Of a stretch of DNA of 64,000 nt, positions 18,078 to 25,931 are shown in pieces (within the stretch, counting starts at the first letter, position 1; the number at the start of each line of letters is the position of its first letter). The translations under genes and the position numbers were made by a program. Origin of the DNA: Pseudomonas nitroreducens NBRC 12694 (GTDB lineage Bacteria > Pseudomonadota > Gammaproteobacteria > Pseudomonadales > Pseudomonadaceae); assembly GCF_002091755.1 (NCBI RefSeq), contig NZ_BDAI01000001.1, positions 1,054,001-1,118,000 on the forward strand, written 5' to 3'. Below the pieces are notes generated by a model. That model was given only the letters and a program-made list of their open reading frames with translations, had not been told where the DNA came from and ran no database searches.

Positions 18078-18824
18078 TCAGCCCAGCTGGGCCATCACCT
18101 CGTCCGGGATGTCCGCATTCGAGTAGACGTTCTGCACGTCGTCCAGGTCTTCCAGCATGTCGATCAGCTTGAGGACCTTCTGCGCGGTGTCCAGGTCCAG
18201 GGTCGCCACGGTCGACGGGATCATGGTGATCTCCGCGTCCTCGCCCTTGAAGCCCGCTTCGGTCAGTGCTTCGTTGACCGAGATGAAATCGGCGAAGGTG
18301 GTGAAGACGTCGATGGAACCGTCGTCGTTGACCACTACATCGTCGGCGCCGGCTTCCAGCGCGGCATCCATCAGGGCCTCTTCGTTCACGCCCGGCGCAT
18401 AGCTGATCTGCCCCTTGCGCTCGAACATGTAGGCCACCGAACCATCGGTACCCAGGTTGCCGCCGCACTTGCTGAAGGCATGGCGCACTTCGGCCGCGGT
18501 GCGGTTGCGGTTGTCGGTCATGGCCTCGACGATGATCGCCACGCCGCTGGGCGCGTAACCTTCGTAGGTCAGCTCAGCCATGTTGTCCGCTTCGCTGGAG
18601 CCCACGCCGCGCTGGATGGCACGGTCGATGGTGTCGCGGGTCATGTTGGCGGTCAGCGCCTTGTCCACGGCCAGGCGCAGGCGCGGGTTGTCCGCCGGCA
18701 CCCCGCCGCCCTGCTTGGCGGCGACGGTCAGCTCACGAATGAGCTTGGTGAAGATCTTGCCCTTCTTGGCGTCCTGACGTTCCTTGCGGTGCTTGATGTT
18801 GGCCCATTTGGAATGACCAGCCAT
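18078..18824 (-). CDS. pmpR: YebC/PmpR family regulatory protein
   Basis: 248 residues, the full YebC family length, with the invariant N terminus MAGHSKWANIKHRKERQD. In P. aeruginosa the protein at this position (PmpR) represses pqsR. Other YebC proteins have been shown to help ribosomes translate polyproline stretches, so either role is possible. It lies about 75 bases after aspS. Confidence 0.93.
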   Translation of the reverse strand: MAGHSKWANIKHRKERQDAKKGKIFTKLIRELTVAAKQGGGVPADNPRLRLAVDKALTANMTRDTIDRAIQRGVGSSEADNMAELTYEGYAPSGVAIIVEAMTDNRNRTAAEVRHAFSKCGGNLGTDGSVAYMFERKGQISYAPGVNEEALMDAALEAGADDVVVNDDGSIDVFTTFADFISVNEALTEAGFKGEDAEITMIPSTVATLDLDTAQKVLKLIDMLEDLDDVQNVYSNADIPDEVMAQLG

Positions 18825-18898
18825 AACTCACTCCGTATCGCTTGTTTGCTTCGCTGGCGGCGCCCGCAGTGCAGGTACCGCCAGCTATTCGAATCGAC

Positions 18899-20674
18899 TT
18901 ACTCGGCGGCCTTCTGCTGCTCGCGCAGGCGGATGTTCAGCTCGCGCAGAGCCTTGGCATCCACGGTGCCCGGAGCCTGGGTCATGACGTCGCCGGCGCT
19001 CTGGGTTTTCGGGAAGGCGATGACTTCGCGGATCGAGGCCGCGCCGGTCATCAGCATCACCAGACGGTCCAGGCCGAAGGCCAGGCCACCGTGCGGCGGT
19101 GCGCCGTACTTCAGGGCGTCCAGCAGGAAGCCGAACTTCTCTTCCTGCTCCGCATCGTCGATGCCCAGCACGCGGAAGACCGCCTGCTGCATGGCCTTGT
19201 CGTGGATACGGATGGAACCGCCGCCCAGCTCGGTGCCGTTGAGCACCATGTCGTAGGCACGGGACAGCTTGCCGGCCGGGTTGGCCTCCAGCTCTTCCGG
19301 GGTGCACTTGGGCGCGGTGAACGGGTGGTGCAGCGAGGTCAGGCTGCCGTCGTCGTTCTCTTCGAACATCGGGAAGTCCACGACCCACATCGGCGCCCAC
19401 TCCTTGGTGAGCAGGTTGAGGTCATGCCCGACCTTGATGCGCAGCGCGCCCAGGGCGTCGCAGACGATCTTGGCCTTGTCCGCGCCGAAGAACACGATGT
19501 CGCCATCGACCGCACCGACGCGATCGAGGATCTCGTTCAGGTTCGGCTCGGCGATGTTCTTCACGATCGGCGACTGCAGGCCTTCCACGCCCTTGGCGCG
19601 CTCGTTGACCTTGATATAGGCCAGGCCCTTGGCACCGTAGATGCCGACGAACTTGGTGTAGTCGTCGATCTGCTTGCGCGGCATGCTCGCACCGCCCGGA
19701 ACGCGCAGGGCGGCAACACGGCCCTTCGGATCGTTGGCCGGGCCGGAGAAGACCTTGAACTCGACGTCCTTCAGTTGATCGGCGACGTCGACCAGTTCCA
19801 GCGGGATACGCAGGTCAGGCTTGTCCGAACCGTAGCGGCGCATGGCCTCTTCGAACGGCATATGCGGGAATTCGTCGAACTCGACGTTCAGCACTTCCTT
19901 GAACAGCTGGCGCACCATCTTCTCGGTGATCTCGATGATGTCGCTTTCTTCGAGGAAGCTGGTCTCGATGTCGATCTGGGTGAATTCCGGCTGGCGGTCG
20001 GCACGCAGGTCTTCGTCGCGGAAGCACTTGGCGATCTGGTAGTAACGGTCGAAGCCGGCCACCATCAGCAGCTGCTTGAACAGCTGTGGCGACTGCGGCA
20101 GGGCGAAGAAGTGGCCCGGATAGGTGCGGCTCGGCACCAGGTAGTCACGCGCGCCTTCCGGTGTCGGGCGACCGAGGATCGGGGTTTCCACGTCGAGGAA
20201 GCCGTTCTCGTCCAGGTAGCGGCGGATGCTGCTGGTGATGCGCGCGCGCAGCTTCAGCTTGGCGGCCATCTCCGGACGACGCAGGTCGATGAAGCGGTAG
20301 CGCAGGCGGGTTTCCTCGCCAACGTCGGAGTACTCGTCCAGCGGGAACGGCGGGGTCTCGGCCTGGTTCAGTACTTCCAGCTCGTGGCCCAGCACTTCGA
20401 TGGCACCGGAAGCCATGTTCGAGTTGCGCGCGCCTTCCGGGCGCAGGCGCACCTTGCCGGTGATCTTCACCACGTACTCGCTGCGCACGCGGTCGGCCTT
20501 GGCGAAAGTCTCGACGCGATCCGGGTCGAACACCACCTGGGCCAGACCTTCACGATCACGCACGTCGAGGAAGATCACCCCGCCGTGGTCGCGGCGACGG
20601 TGTACCCAACCGCAAAGAGTGACTACCTGGCCGTCCAGGCTCTCGTTCAACTGGCCGCAATAGTGGCTGCGCAT
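18899..20674 (-). CDS. aspS: Aspartyl-tRNA synthetase
   Basis: 591-residue class II synthetase from ATG 20674 (an adjacent ATG at 20677 is equally possible). N-terminal OB anticodon-binding fold, motif 2 FRDEDLRADRQPEFTQIDIE, a GAD insertion domain and motif 3 GLAFGLDRLVML. The bacterial length with GAD domain suggests the discriminating or non-discriminating bacterial type; this cannot be settled by eye. It is preceded by the FmdB-type gene. Confidence 0.96.
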   Translation of the reverse strand: MRSHYCGQLNESLDGQVVTLCGWVHRRRDHGGVIFLDVRDREGLAQVVFDPDRVETFAKADRVRSEYVVKITGKVRLRPEGARNSNMASGAIEVLGHELEVLNQAETPPFPLDEYSDVGEETRLRYRFIDLRRPEMAAKLKLRARITSSIRRYLDENGFLDVETPILGRPTPEGARDYLVPSRTYPGHFFALPQSPQLFKQLLMVAGFDRYYQIAKCFRDEDLRADRQPEFTQIDIETSFLEESDIIEITEKMVRQLFKEVLNVEFDEFPHMPFEEAMRRYGSDKPDLRIPLELVDVADQLKDVEFKVFSGPANDPKGRVAALRVPGGASMPRKQIDDYTKFVGIYGAKGLAYIKVNERAKGVEGLQSPIVKNIAEPNLNEILDRVGAVDGDIVFFGADKAKIVCDALGALRIKVGHDLNLLTKEWAPMWVVDFPMFEENDDGSLTSLHHPFTAPKCTPEELEANPAGKLSRAYDMVLNGTELGGGSIRIHDKAMQQAVFRVLGIDDAEQEEKFGFLLDALKYGAPPHGGLAFGLDRLVMLMTGAASIREVIAFPKTQSAGDVMTQAPGTVDAKALRELNIRLREQQKAAE

Positions 20675-20720
20675 CATGGTGTGTTTCGCTTCTCGAAAGT
20701 CTTGAATTCTAGGGAACCGC

Positions 20721-20990
20721 TCATTCGCTGGCGGAGCAGGCGCCGGCACCGCAACCGGTGGCCGGACAGGCCGCTGGGGCATCGCCGGAGGCCAGGTTCT
20801 TCTTCGCTCCGGTCTTGAAGTCGGTCTCGTACCAACCGCTGCCGCCCAGGCGGAAGCCCGGAGCCGACAACATCTTCTTCAATTCGGGAGCCTTGCAGGC
20901 CGGACAATCGACCAACGGCGCATCGCTGATCTTCTGCAGCGATTCCAGCTGATGCGCGCAGGACTGGCACTGGTACTCGTAAATCGGCAT
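20721..20990 (-). CDS. FmdB-family zinc-ribbon protein
   Basis: 89-residue small protein. It opens MPIYEYQCQSC and carries two CxxC pairs (CQSC, CPAC), the putative zinc ribbon of FmdB/regulatory proteins. A Cys-rich tail ends TGCGAGACSASE. Function unknown; often found beside aspS in Pseudomonas. ATG 20990 is chosen because the conserved MPIYEY begins there, although the open frame extends 40 codons upstream. Confidence 0.87.
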   Translation of the reverse strand: MPIYEYQCQSCAHQLESLQKISDAPLVDCPACKAPELKKMLSAPGFRLGGSGWYETDFKTGAKKNLASGDAPAACPATGCGAGACSASE

Positions 20991-21230
20991 GGAACACCTT
21001 GGCTGTGTAACGCCACGGGTCCGCGTCCCGCGGCAAAGAGGCCGATTATAGCCTGAAAAATCCGCAGGTTGCAGCCGGGCTCCGGTGGCGGAAAAGCCTG
21101 CCGGGCGCACAGCCTTTTAATAGAAAACATCAATCGATTGCCTTGATATAGACCAAGAGCTTCGCACCTACCCCGGTGATAGCCTCGAATCCAGCGTTTT
21201 AAATCATTCATGCTCGATGAGGAGATCGCC

Positions 21231-21701
21231 ATGGACATCGATATCGGAATCGCCAAAGAAGATCGCGCCGCCATCGCCGACGGCCTGTCCCGCCTGCTGG
21301 CCGACACCTACACGCTGTACCTGAAGACCCACAACTTCCACTGGAACGTCACCGGGCCGATGTTCAACACCCTGCACCTGATGTTCGAAGGGCAGTACAA
21401 CGAACTGGCGCTGGCCGTGGACAGCATCGCCGAACGCATCCGCGCCCTGGGCTTCCCGGCGCCCGGCACCTACGCCGCCTACGCCCGCCTGTCCTCGATC
21501 AAGGAAGAAGAAGGCGTACCGGACGCCCAGGAAATGATCCGCCTGCTGGTGCAGGGCCAGGAAGCCGTGGTGCGCACCGCCCGCAGCATCTTCCCGCTGG
21601 CCGACAAGGTGGCGGACGAGCCCACCGCCGACCTACTGACCCAGCGCATGCAGGTCCACGAAAAGACCGCCTGGATGCTGCGTAGCCTGCTCGCCGAATA
21701 A
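21231..21701 (+). CDS. dps: DNA-protecting ferritin-like protein Dps
   Basis: 156-residue ferritin-like protein that stores iron using peroxide and protects DNA. The ferroxidase-site signature THNFHWNVTGPMFNTLH is near residues 27-43. ATG 21231 follows GAGGAG at ideal spacing and matches the family length. It is a single gene ending at a strong hairpin. The 220-base upstream gap contains its promoter, which I could not assign to a specific regulator. Confidence 0.95.
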   Translation: MDIDIGIAKEDRAAIADGLSRLLADTYTLYLKTHNFHWNVTGPMFNTLHLMFEGQYNELALAVDSIAERIRALGFPAPGTYAAYARLSSIKEEEGVPDAQEMIRLLVQGQEAVVRTARSIFPLADKVADEPTADLLTQRMQVHEKTAWMLRSLLAE

Positions 21702-21717
21702 CCCCTTCCCTTTATAA

Positions 21718-21742
21718 GCAGCCGGCCAGAAAGCCGGCTGCC
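21718..21742 (+). terminator. Hairpin after dps
   Basis: Perfect nine-base stem GCAGCCGGC/GCCGGCTGC. It has no clear T-run, so termination efficiency is uncertain. Confidence 0.6.
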
Positions 21743-21918
21743 TCCCCCTACGAATGGCCTAAGCGGTTGATTTGAGAAGGCAACTGGATTGCGGTTAAAT
21801 ACCCGCCGTGCGTTTCTCGCATAGGCCGCCCGGCACGCTTTCATTTTTCCTTTCTGGCGTCGCACCCGGGGCTGGCTGCTTCTTTATCTCGTTACCCGCT
21901 CAAGGTGAATCCGTAGCC

Positions 21919-22515
21919 ATGTTGAAGATCGTCCATCTCGTGACGGGCGTCGCCGCACTCTTGCTGTCCTTGATCCCGAGTCTGCGTAGTGATGCCCTGC
22001 CCTACCTGCAACAGAGCGATGCCATCTACCTGGCACTGCTCGGTCTGACCAGCCTCCTGCTCGCCCCGAGCAGCAACCTGAAACACCCCTCTGCCCTGCA
22101 AAGCCTCGCCACCGCCCTGGTCGTGCTGGCCGTGGTCCTGCAGATCCTGATCCTGCTCGCCCCCCTGCCCTTCATCGGCGATCAACCGGCCATCGTGCTG
22201 CCGCTGCTAAGCCTGGCCGGCGCCGTCATCCTGCAATGGATCGCCAGCCTCAACAAACCGAGCGCCAGCGCTTCCATCGAAACCTTCGCCGGCGTCGACC
22301 GCGAAACCGGCACGGTGAAGTGGTTCAACACCTCCAAGGGCTTCGGCTTCATCTCCCGCGACTCCGGCGAGGACATCTTCGTCCACTTCCGCGCCATCCG
22401 CGGCGAAGGCCACCGCATCCTGATCGAAGGGCAGCGGGTGGAGTTCTCCGTTGTCCAGCGTGACAAGGGGTTGCAGGCTGAGGATGTGATTGCTGCGCTG
22501 CCTAACCGGCGCTAA
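21919..22515 (+). CDS. Membrane-anchored cold-shock domain protein
   Basis: 198 residues. Residues 1-110 hold about four hydrophobic helices (LVTGVAALLLSLIPSL onward). Residues 130-195 form a cold-shock OB domain with both nucleic-acid motifs, KGFGFI and DIFVHF. A membrane-tethered CSD is unusual because most Csp proteins are free 70-residue proteins. Same gene order beside dps as in P. aeruginosa. Likely binds RNA or single-stranded DNA at the membrane; function unproven. Confidence 0.86.
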   Translation: MLKIVHLVTGVAALLLSLIPSLRSDALPYLQQSDAIYLALLGLTSLLLAPSSNLKHPSALQSLATALVVLAVVLQILILLAPLPFIGDQPAIVLPLLSLAGAVILQWIASLNKPSASASIETFAGVDRETGTVKWFNTSKGFGFISRDSGEDIFVHFRAIRGEGHRILIEGQRVEFSVVQRDKGLQAEDVIAALPNRR

Positions 22516-22528
22516 ATATCGCTGAAAT

Positions 22529-22556
22529 GAAAAGCCCGCCAATTGGCGGGCTTTTT
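22529..22556 (+). terminator. Intrinsic terminator of the cold-shock gene
   Basis: AAAAGCCCGCCAATTGGCGGGCTTTTT. A diverged copy of this terminator and of the gene's last codons reappears at 26855-26915. Confidence 0.88.
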
Positions 22557-22581
22557 CTTGGTGATACTTATTGGGGAAATT

Positions 22582-22620
22582 AAAAATGGCGGGGGCAGGT
22601 TTACTTTCCGCACCCTAACC
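22582..22620 (+). repeat. Degenerate half copy of the GGGGACAG element (copy 0)
   Basis: GGGGCAGGTTTACTTTCCGC resembles the left arm of the 84-bp element with several substitutions. No right arm follows. Confidence 0.5.
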
Positions 22621-22640
22621 CCTTGGCCTTATCCGGAGCA

Positions 22641-22723
22641 AAAAAGGGGACAGATCTATTTTTCTACTCTAACCCTGACTCCGCGTCCAGTTTCAGAGTA
22701 GAAAAATAGATCTGTCCCCTTTT
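22641..22723 (+). repeat. 84-bp inverted-repeat element, copy 1 (perfect arms)
   Basis: Arms of about 29 bases (AAAAGGGGACAGATCTATTT...) are perfect reverse complements around the centre CTGACTCCGCGTCCAG. This copy differs from the others at GATCTA in both arms, so pairing is kept. Confidence 0.9.
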
Positions 22724-22864
22724 CAGTCCCTCGGAGATGAAATCCAGCCAGGCGGCCAGAGCTGACTCGAACTCCTCAAGGCTGACCGTCGCGCTACAAC
22801 GTTCCTCATACAGCGAGCGGAGAGTGACTTGCTCAACGGTCAGCGTTGCTGCCCAAGAGGAGAC
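22664..22864 (-). pseudogene. Decayed 3' coding fragment between repeat copies 1 and 2
   Basis: An open minus-strand frame without its own start reads ...TLTVEQVTLRSLYEE...LEEFESALAAWLDFISEG, then runs through repeat copy 1 and stops. The acidic, helical residues between the two repeats look like real protein, perhaps the C terminus of an immunity or other small cytoplasmic protein. The 5' end is lost at copy 2. No family was recognised. Confidence 0.45.
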
Positions 22865-22940
22865 AAAAGGGGACAGATTTATTTTCTATACTCCAACCCG
22901 AACTCACAATTCGGCTTTAGATTAGAGAGTAAATTCTTTC
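22865..22940 (+). repeat. Inverted-repeat element, copy 2 (right arm decayed)
   Basis: The left arm AAAAGGGGACAGATTTATTTTC is intact. The centre is divergent (CGAACTCACAATTCGG) and the right arm is reduced to AGAGAGTAAATTC. Confidence 0.7.
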
Positions 22941-22963
22941 GATTTTCGCTGCTCAGCAAGGCG

Positions 22964-23722
22964 CTAACGCTTAAGGCTCTGTATTTCCTTTTCCAATCCT
23001 TCACTGAATGCCTCCGCTCCCGGACAGTCCTGTGCTTGAGCTTTCTGTATGCGACTCCGCGCCTCATCGACCTGCCCAAAGGTCGGAATAGTGAGGATGG
23101 CCACCAGCAGGTTCGCCTCTCCCTGGAACTCGGTGTAACTGGTCATCCGAGAGGGTCGAATTGGGATCGGTGAACCTGGAATCGACACCCGTTCGGGCGG
23201 AGGGACGCACATCCCCATGAACAACGGTAGGGGATACCACCTCCAATTGGCGTCCTTCGCTTCGGCCATTCTGGCAAGCCGTGAGAGCATTCTGTGATGC
23301 TCACGATCCCCGAAGTCCTGCTTTCTGAATCCATCATCGCACTTGTATATCTGAACGACTGCTGCTGCCAAAAGCCCGCTTTCCGCCGCCTTATCAATCA
23401 GCTGACAGTACTCTTCGCGCTTCTTAGGGTTACCGATGGCCTGCTTGTCCACCAACTGGGCCAGGTAGAACTGTGCGACCGGATGGCCTGACTGGGCGGC
23501 GCTGACAAGTGACCTTTGCATTTCGAACCCGGCTTTGAGGGCAGCACTTTTCAACCCTGCAGCAGCTTCTGGGCTTGTCTCGCTGGCCTGCTCACTCAAG
23601 AGCTGTTGCAACGTTTGGCGGGCCTGCAAGGCGTTATTCAACTCCTGCTCTCCCAACGACGCGCCTGCCAAGGCAAGTTCCGACAGAAGCAATAGAGATA
23701 ACAAAACCTTTTTGAAAATCAT
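22964..23722 (-). CDS. Secreted protein of unknown function with Sel1-like helices
   Basis: 252 residues. The signal peptide MIFKKVLLSLLLLSELALAG is followed by alpha-helical sequence (SAAQSGHPVAQFYLAQL, IDKAAESGLLAAAVVQIY) resembling Sel1/TPR repeats. GAGG lies six bases before the ATG, so it is a well-formed gene. It starts just after repeat copy 3 and ends near copy 2, like the toxin/immunity cassettes in this array. A periplasmic immunity or accessory role is possible but only inferred from position. Confidence 0.65.
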   Translation of the reverse strand: MIFKKVLLSLLLLSELALAGASLGEQELNNALQARQTLQQLLSEQASETSPEAAAGLKSAALKAGFEMQRSLVSAAQSGHPVAQFYLAQLVDKQAIGNPKKREEYCQLIDKAAESGLLAAAVVQIYKCDDGFRKQDFGDREHHRMLSRLARMAEAKDANWRWYPLPLFMGMCVPPPERVSIPGSPIPIRPSRMTSYTEFQGEANLLVAILTIPTFGQVDEARSRIQKAQAQDCPGAEAFSEGLEKEIQSLKR

Positions 23723-23742
23723 CTGTTACCTCAAAAACAGAG

Positions 23743-23826
23743 AAAACGGGGACAGATTTATTTTCGACACTCTAATCCTGACTCCGCGTCCAGCTTTAGA
23801 GTAGAAAAATAAATCTGTCCCCTTTT
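23743..23826 (+). repeat. 84-bp inverted-repeat element, copy 3
   Basis: Full copy with GGGGACAGATTTATTTTC left and AAAATAAATCTGTCCCC right arms. It truncates the transposase fragment at 23828. Confidence 0.88.
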
Positions 23827-23827
23827 C

Positions 23828-23926
23828 GTAGTCCTCGCTCTCAACGAACACCACCTGTCGGTTATGGCCCCGTTGAACGACATGGTGTGGGTAGTTAGGC
23901 AATATGACACGACCAACCCTAGGCAT
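23828..23926 (-). pseudogene. 5' fragment of a REP-associated tyrosine transposase (RAYT)
   Basis: About 33 codons: MPRVGRVILPNYPHHVVQRG, then HNRQVVF. This is the characteristic N terminus of IS200-like/RAYT (Y1_Tnp) proteins. After ESEDY the frame runs straight into repeat copy 3, so the catalytic Tyr and HUH residues are missing. It is the only transposase trace in the region and identifies the family that probably mobilised the 84-bp elements. Confidence 0.75.
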
Positions 23927-23939
23927 CGCTCTCTCCATG

Positions 23940-24036
23940 CGTATTGGGTTTTGGAGAAAGGCTGCCACCTATAAAGGTACCTAGTCACCTTCGCATCAGC
24001 CGAGATTAGAGTAGGAAAAATAAATCTGTCCCCTTT
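23940..24036 (-). repeat. RAYT leader plus terminal arm, copy A (element copy 4)
   Basis: A 97-base segment upstream of the RAYT fragment contains TTTTGGAGAAAGGCTGCCAC, GGTACCTAGTCACCTTC and then a right arm GGAAAAATAAATCTGTCCCC (arm part 24003-24036). A near-identical segment lies at 26754-26853. The pair shows what lies between the transposase start codon and the outer end of the original element. Confidence 0.75.
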
Positions 24037-24133
24037 CTTCTCTCACGAGACAGATGATGTCGGCTGGTCGCTCAGCGGTAAACGCAGGAAATCAGAGGAG
24101 AGACGCGAAGAAATTCAGTCGAAAATCCGACAA

Positions 24134-24186
24134 GCGGGAGGTAGTAGCAGGCGTTTTTGACGCCTAACCCACGAAAATCCTCCCGC
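24134..24186. repeat. Nested hairpin
   Basis: The outer arms GCGGGAGG/CCTCCCGC enclose an inner stem AGGCGTTTTTGACGCCT and a GTAGTAGC segment. It resembles a REP-like structure and lies between RAYT leader copy A and the 24249 gene. Just beyond it (24219-24243) CGGGACAA is repeated in tandem. Confidence 0.5.
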
Positions 24187-24248
24187 CAATTAAGCAGGGA
24201 AATTGAATTGGACGCTTGGACGGGACAACGGGACAACGGGACAGTAAA

Positions 24249-24491
24249 CTATGAAAAATCCCCATTCTCTAATGCCTCCGGGAGAAATTCAGCCCCCCGG
24301 CTAAGTATCTCCCTGAGGTCACCTGCACTAAGGTACAAATTTAAGGCGCGTGAATACACCACGAATTCGAGGCTTCGATCTTCAGCAACTGATATTTCCA
24401 TGAACGGCTCTTTTTCTTCAGAAAAATAGACGCACAAATATGGATATTCACTATGAATATCACCAACTTTTTCGAATACAAGATCTTTCAT
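24249..24491 (-). CDS. Putative CDI immunity protein (CdiI) of the orphan CdiA-CT
   Basis: 80-residue acidic cytoplasmic protein (MKDLVFEKVGDIHSEYPYLC...). It starts immediately after the stop codon of the 429-residue CdiA C-terminal fragment, the invariant position of CDI immunity genes. By analogy it should bind and neutralise that toxin. No named Imm family was recognised. The base composition is more A+T-rich than the core genes, as usual for such cargo. Confidence 0.68.
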   Translation of the reverse strand: MKDLVFEKVGDIHSEYPYLCVYFSEEKEPFMEISVAEDRSLEFVVYSRALNLYLSAGDLREILSRGAEFLPEALENGDFS

Positions 24492-25781
24492 TTAATTCTT
24501 CACCCCTCTAAACCCAATAAACTCACCATTTACCCCCCAACTAGCTGCCCGTCCATCAGGAAGAGTATAGGTTACCCATCCACCAGGATACCGACCACCC
24601 GCACCGGCAGTCCTAACGCCGCCTTGGAGTATTTCTTGGATGGCGTTACCTGCCAACTCATTCAGCATGGCATCAGATCTATAAATCTGACGCAATTCCA
24701 GAGTAGAATTAAAGCCAAAGCACTCAGGATGTTTAGTTACCCCCCGACCAGCGGCACTAATAACTTGTCCACTTGTATATGGTTCTTTGGCCGACTGCCA
24801 AAACAAGCCCATTTCTCTCGCAGCATTTGCGGAAGGCAGGTACCGACCTGCCACCCCCAATGCCACTCCCAGACTTAGCTCACCCCAGAATCCAGGCTCC
24901 GTCAACATGTAGCCATAATGGTCAAATGCAGGTGAGAACTCCCCATCGAACATTCTTTGGGTGTAGGAGGAAAGATCGAGCTTCCAGGCAGGCTCCATCA
25001 TGTAGCCTTCCTGCCAAGCTACCGGCAACTGGCTATACAGCCCGAACTCCTTGGGCTCCATGATCATCAACGGTTGGCCGCTTTCCCCCAAAATGGTGTA
25101 GCTGACCACGTTACCCGAGGAATCCAGATTCCTAATGACGCCGTCATCCATTGGTTGCGACGATGTGCCCGCCATTTTGAGAATCGTGGAACAACCTGCA
25201 CTAGAAGGGTTCTTCTGGCAGGCACTGAAGTCCTCCTCGAAGTCATCCCAATGTGAAGAGTAGTTGTACTGCGTGGCATTCTCCGCCACCCACTTGCCTT
25301 TATTCAGATCATCGATAGTGGCGTCCTTCTGCGCTGCAGCCGCCAACACACCCACCAGTTGCGAAGTCATGTTCAGCAGAGTTTGATCGCCACCGACCCA
25401 GGTGTTGAGCTGGTCTACCAGCGCCTCGTTGGCGCCCCCGGCTAATGCACCAGTCTTGAAGTCGCCGCCGCTCGCTTCCGCAAGTAAGCCGCCGACCATG
25501 GCGTGGATCATGATCTTCTGGATGCTGCCGTCTGCGTAGACACCTTTGGTGTAGTCACCCACCGCGTTGAAGCTGGCGGCGGCCAGGGTGTTGTAAAGCG
25601 TGTTTTGCAGGACGTCTCCCAGATTGCCCCCCTGACCGAGAATCTTGCTCAGGCCAGCGGCAGTGCCGTTCTGAAGGGCCTGCTGTGCAGCAAATCGACC
25701 GATGCCTTCGAACGAATTGAGGCCAACACCGGAAGTGAAGGATATTTTTCCTGTATTGATATCGGTATATGTGCCCGTCAA
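24492..25781 (-). CDS. Orphan CdiA C-terminal fragment (DUF637, pretoxin and toxin)
   Basis: About 429 codons, open from the edge of repeat copy 5. Residues 18-130 match the DUF637 haemagglutinin region (FEGIGRFAAQQALQNGTAAG). Residues about 155-175 hold the pretoxin motif WVAENATQYNY, a class distinct from the VENN motif of the main CdiA. The last 240 residues are the toxin, ending PDGRAASWGVNGEFIGFRG; its activity was not recognised. The only start is a TTG and an in-frame TAA lies inside the repeat, so the natural N terminus has been cut off. Confidence 0.72.
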   Translation of the reverse strand: MTGTYTDINTGKISFTSGVGLNSFEGIGRFAAQQALQNGTAAGLSKILGQGGNLGDVLQNTLYNTLAAASFNAVGDYTKGVYADGSIQKIMIHAMVGGLLAEASGGDFKTGALAGGANEALVDQLNTWVGGDQTLLNMTSQLVGVLAAAAQKDATIDDLNKGKWVAENATQYNYSSHWDDFEEDFSACQKNPSSAGCSTILKMAGTSSQPMDDGVIRNLDSSGNVVSYTILGESGQPLMIMEPKEFGLYSQLPVAWQEGYMMEPAWKLDLSSYTQRMFDGEFSPAFDHYGYMLTEPGFWGELSLGVALGVAGRYLPSANAAREMGLFWQSAKEPYTSGQVISAAGRGVTKHPECFGFNSTLELRQIYRSDAMLNELAGNAIQEILQGGVRTAGAGGRYPGGWVTYTLPDGRAASWGVNGEFIGFRGVKN

Positions 25782-25784
25782 AAG

Positions 25785-25870
25785 AAAAAGGGGACAGATT
25801 TATTTTCGACACTCTAATCCTGACTCCGCGTCCAGCTTTAGAGTAGAAAAATAAATCTGCCCCCCTTTTT
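25785..25870 (+). repeat. 84-bp inverted-repeat element, copy 5
   Basis: Full copy abutting the 5' edge of the orphan cdiA-CT fragment. The right arm has C in place of T next to the C-run. Confidence 0.9.
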
Positions 25871-25931
25871 CGCAAATAGCTCTTTCATACCAACTCTCAT
25901 TCTGGATGGAAGTTAGTAACCCGGTGCATTT

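Noticed and set aside
23726..23968. 80-codon frame containing the transposase start plus the repeat translated as KGTDLFFYSK
   Set aside because: Only the first 33 codons after ATG 23926 are transposase; the rest is translated repeat. It was recorded as a fragment.
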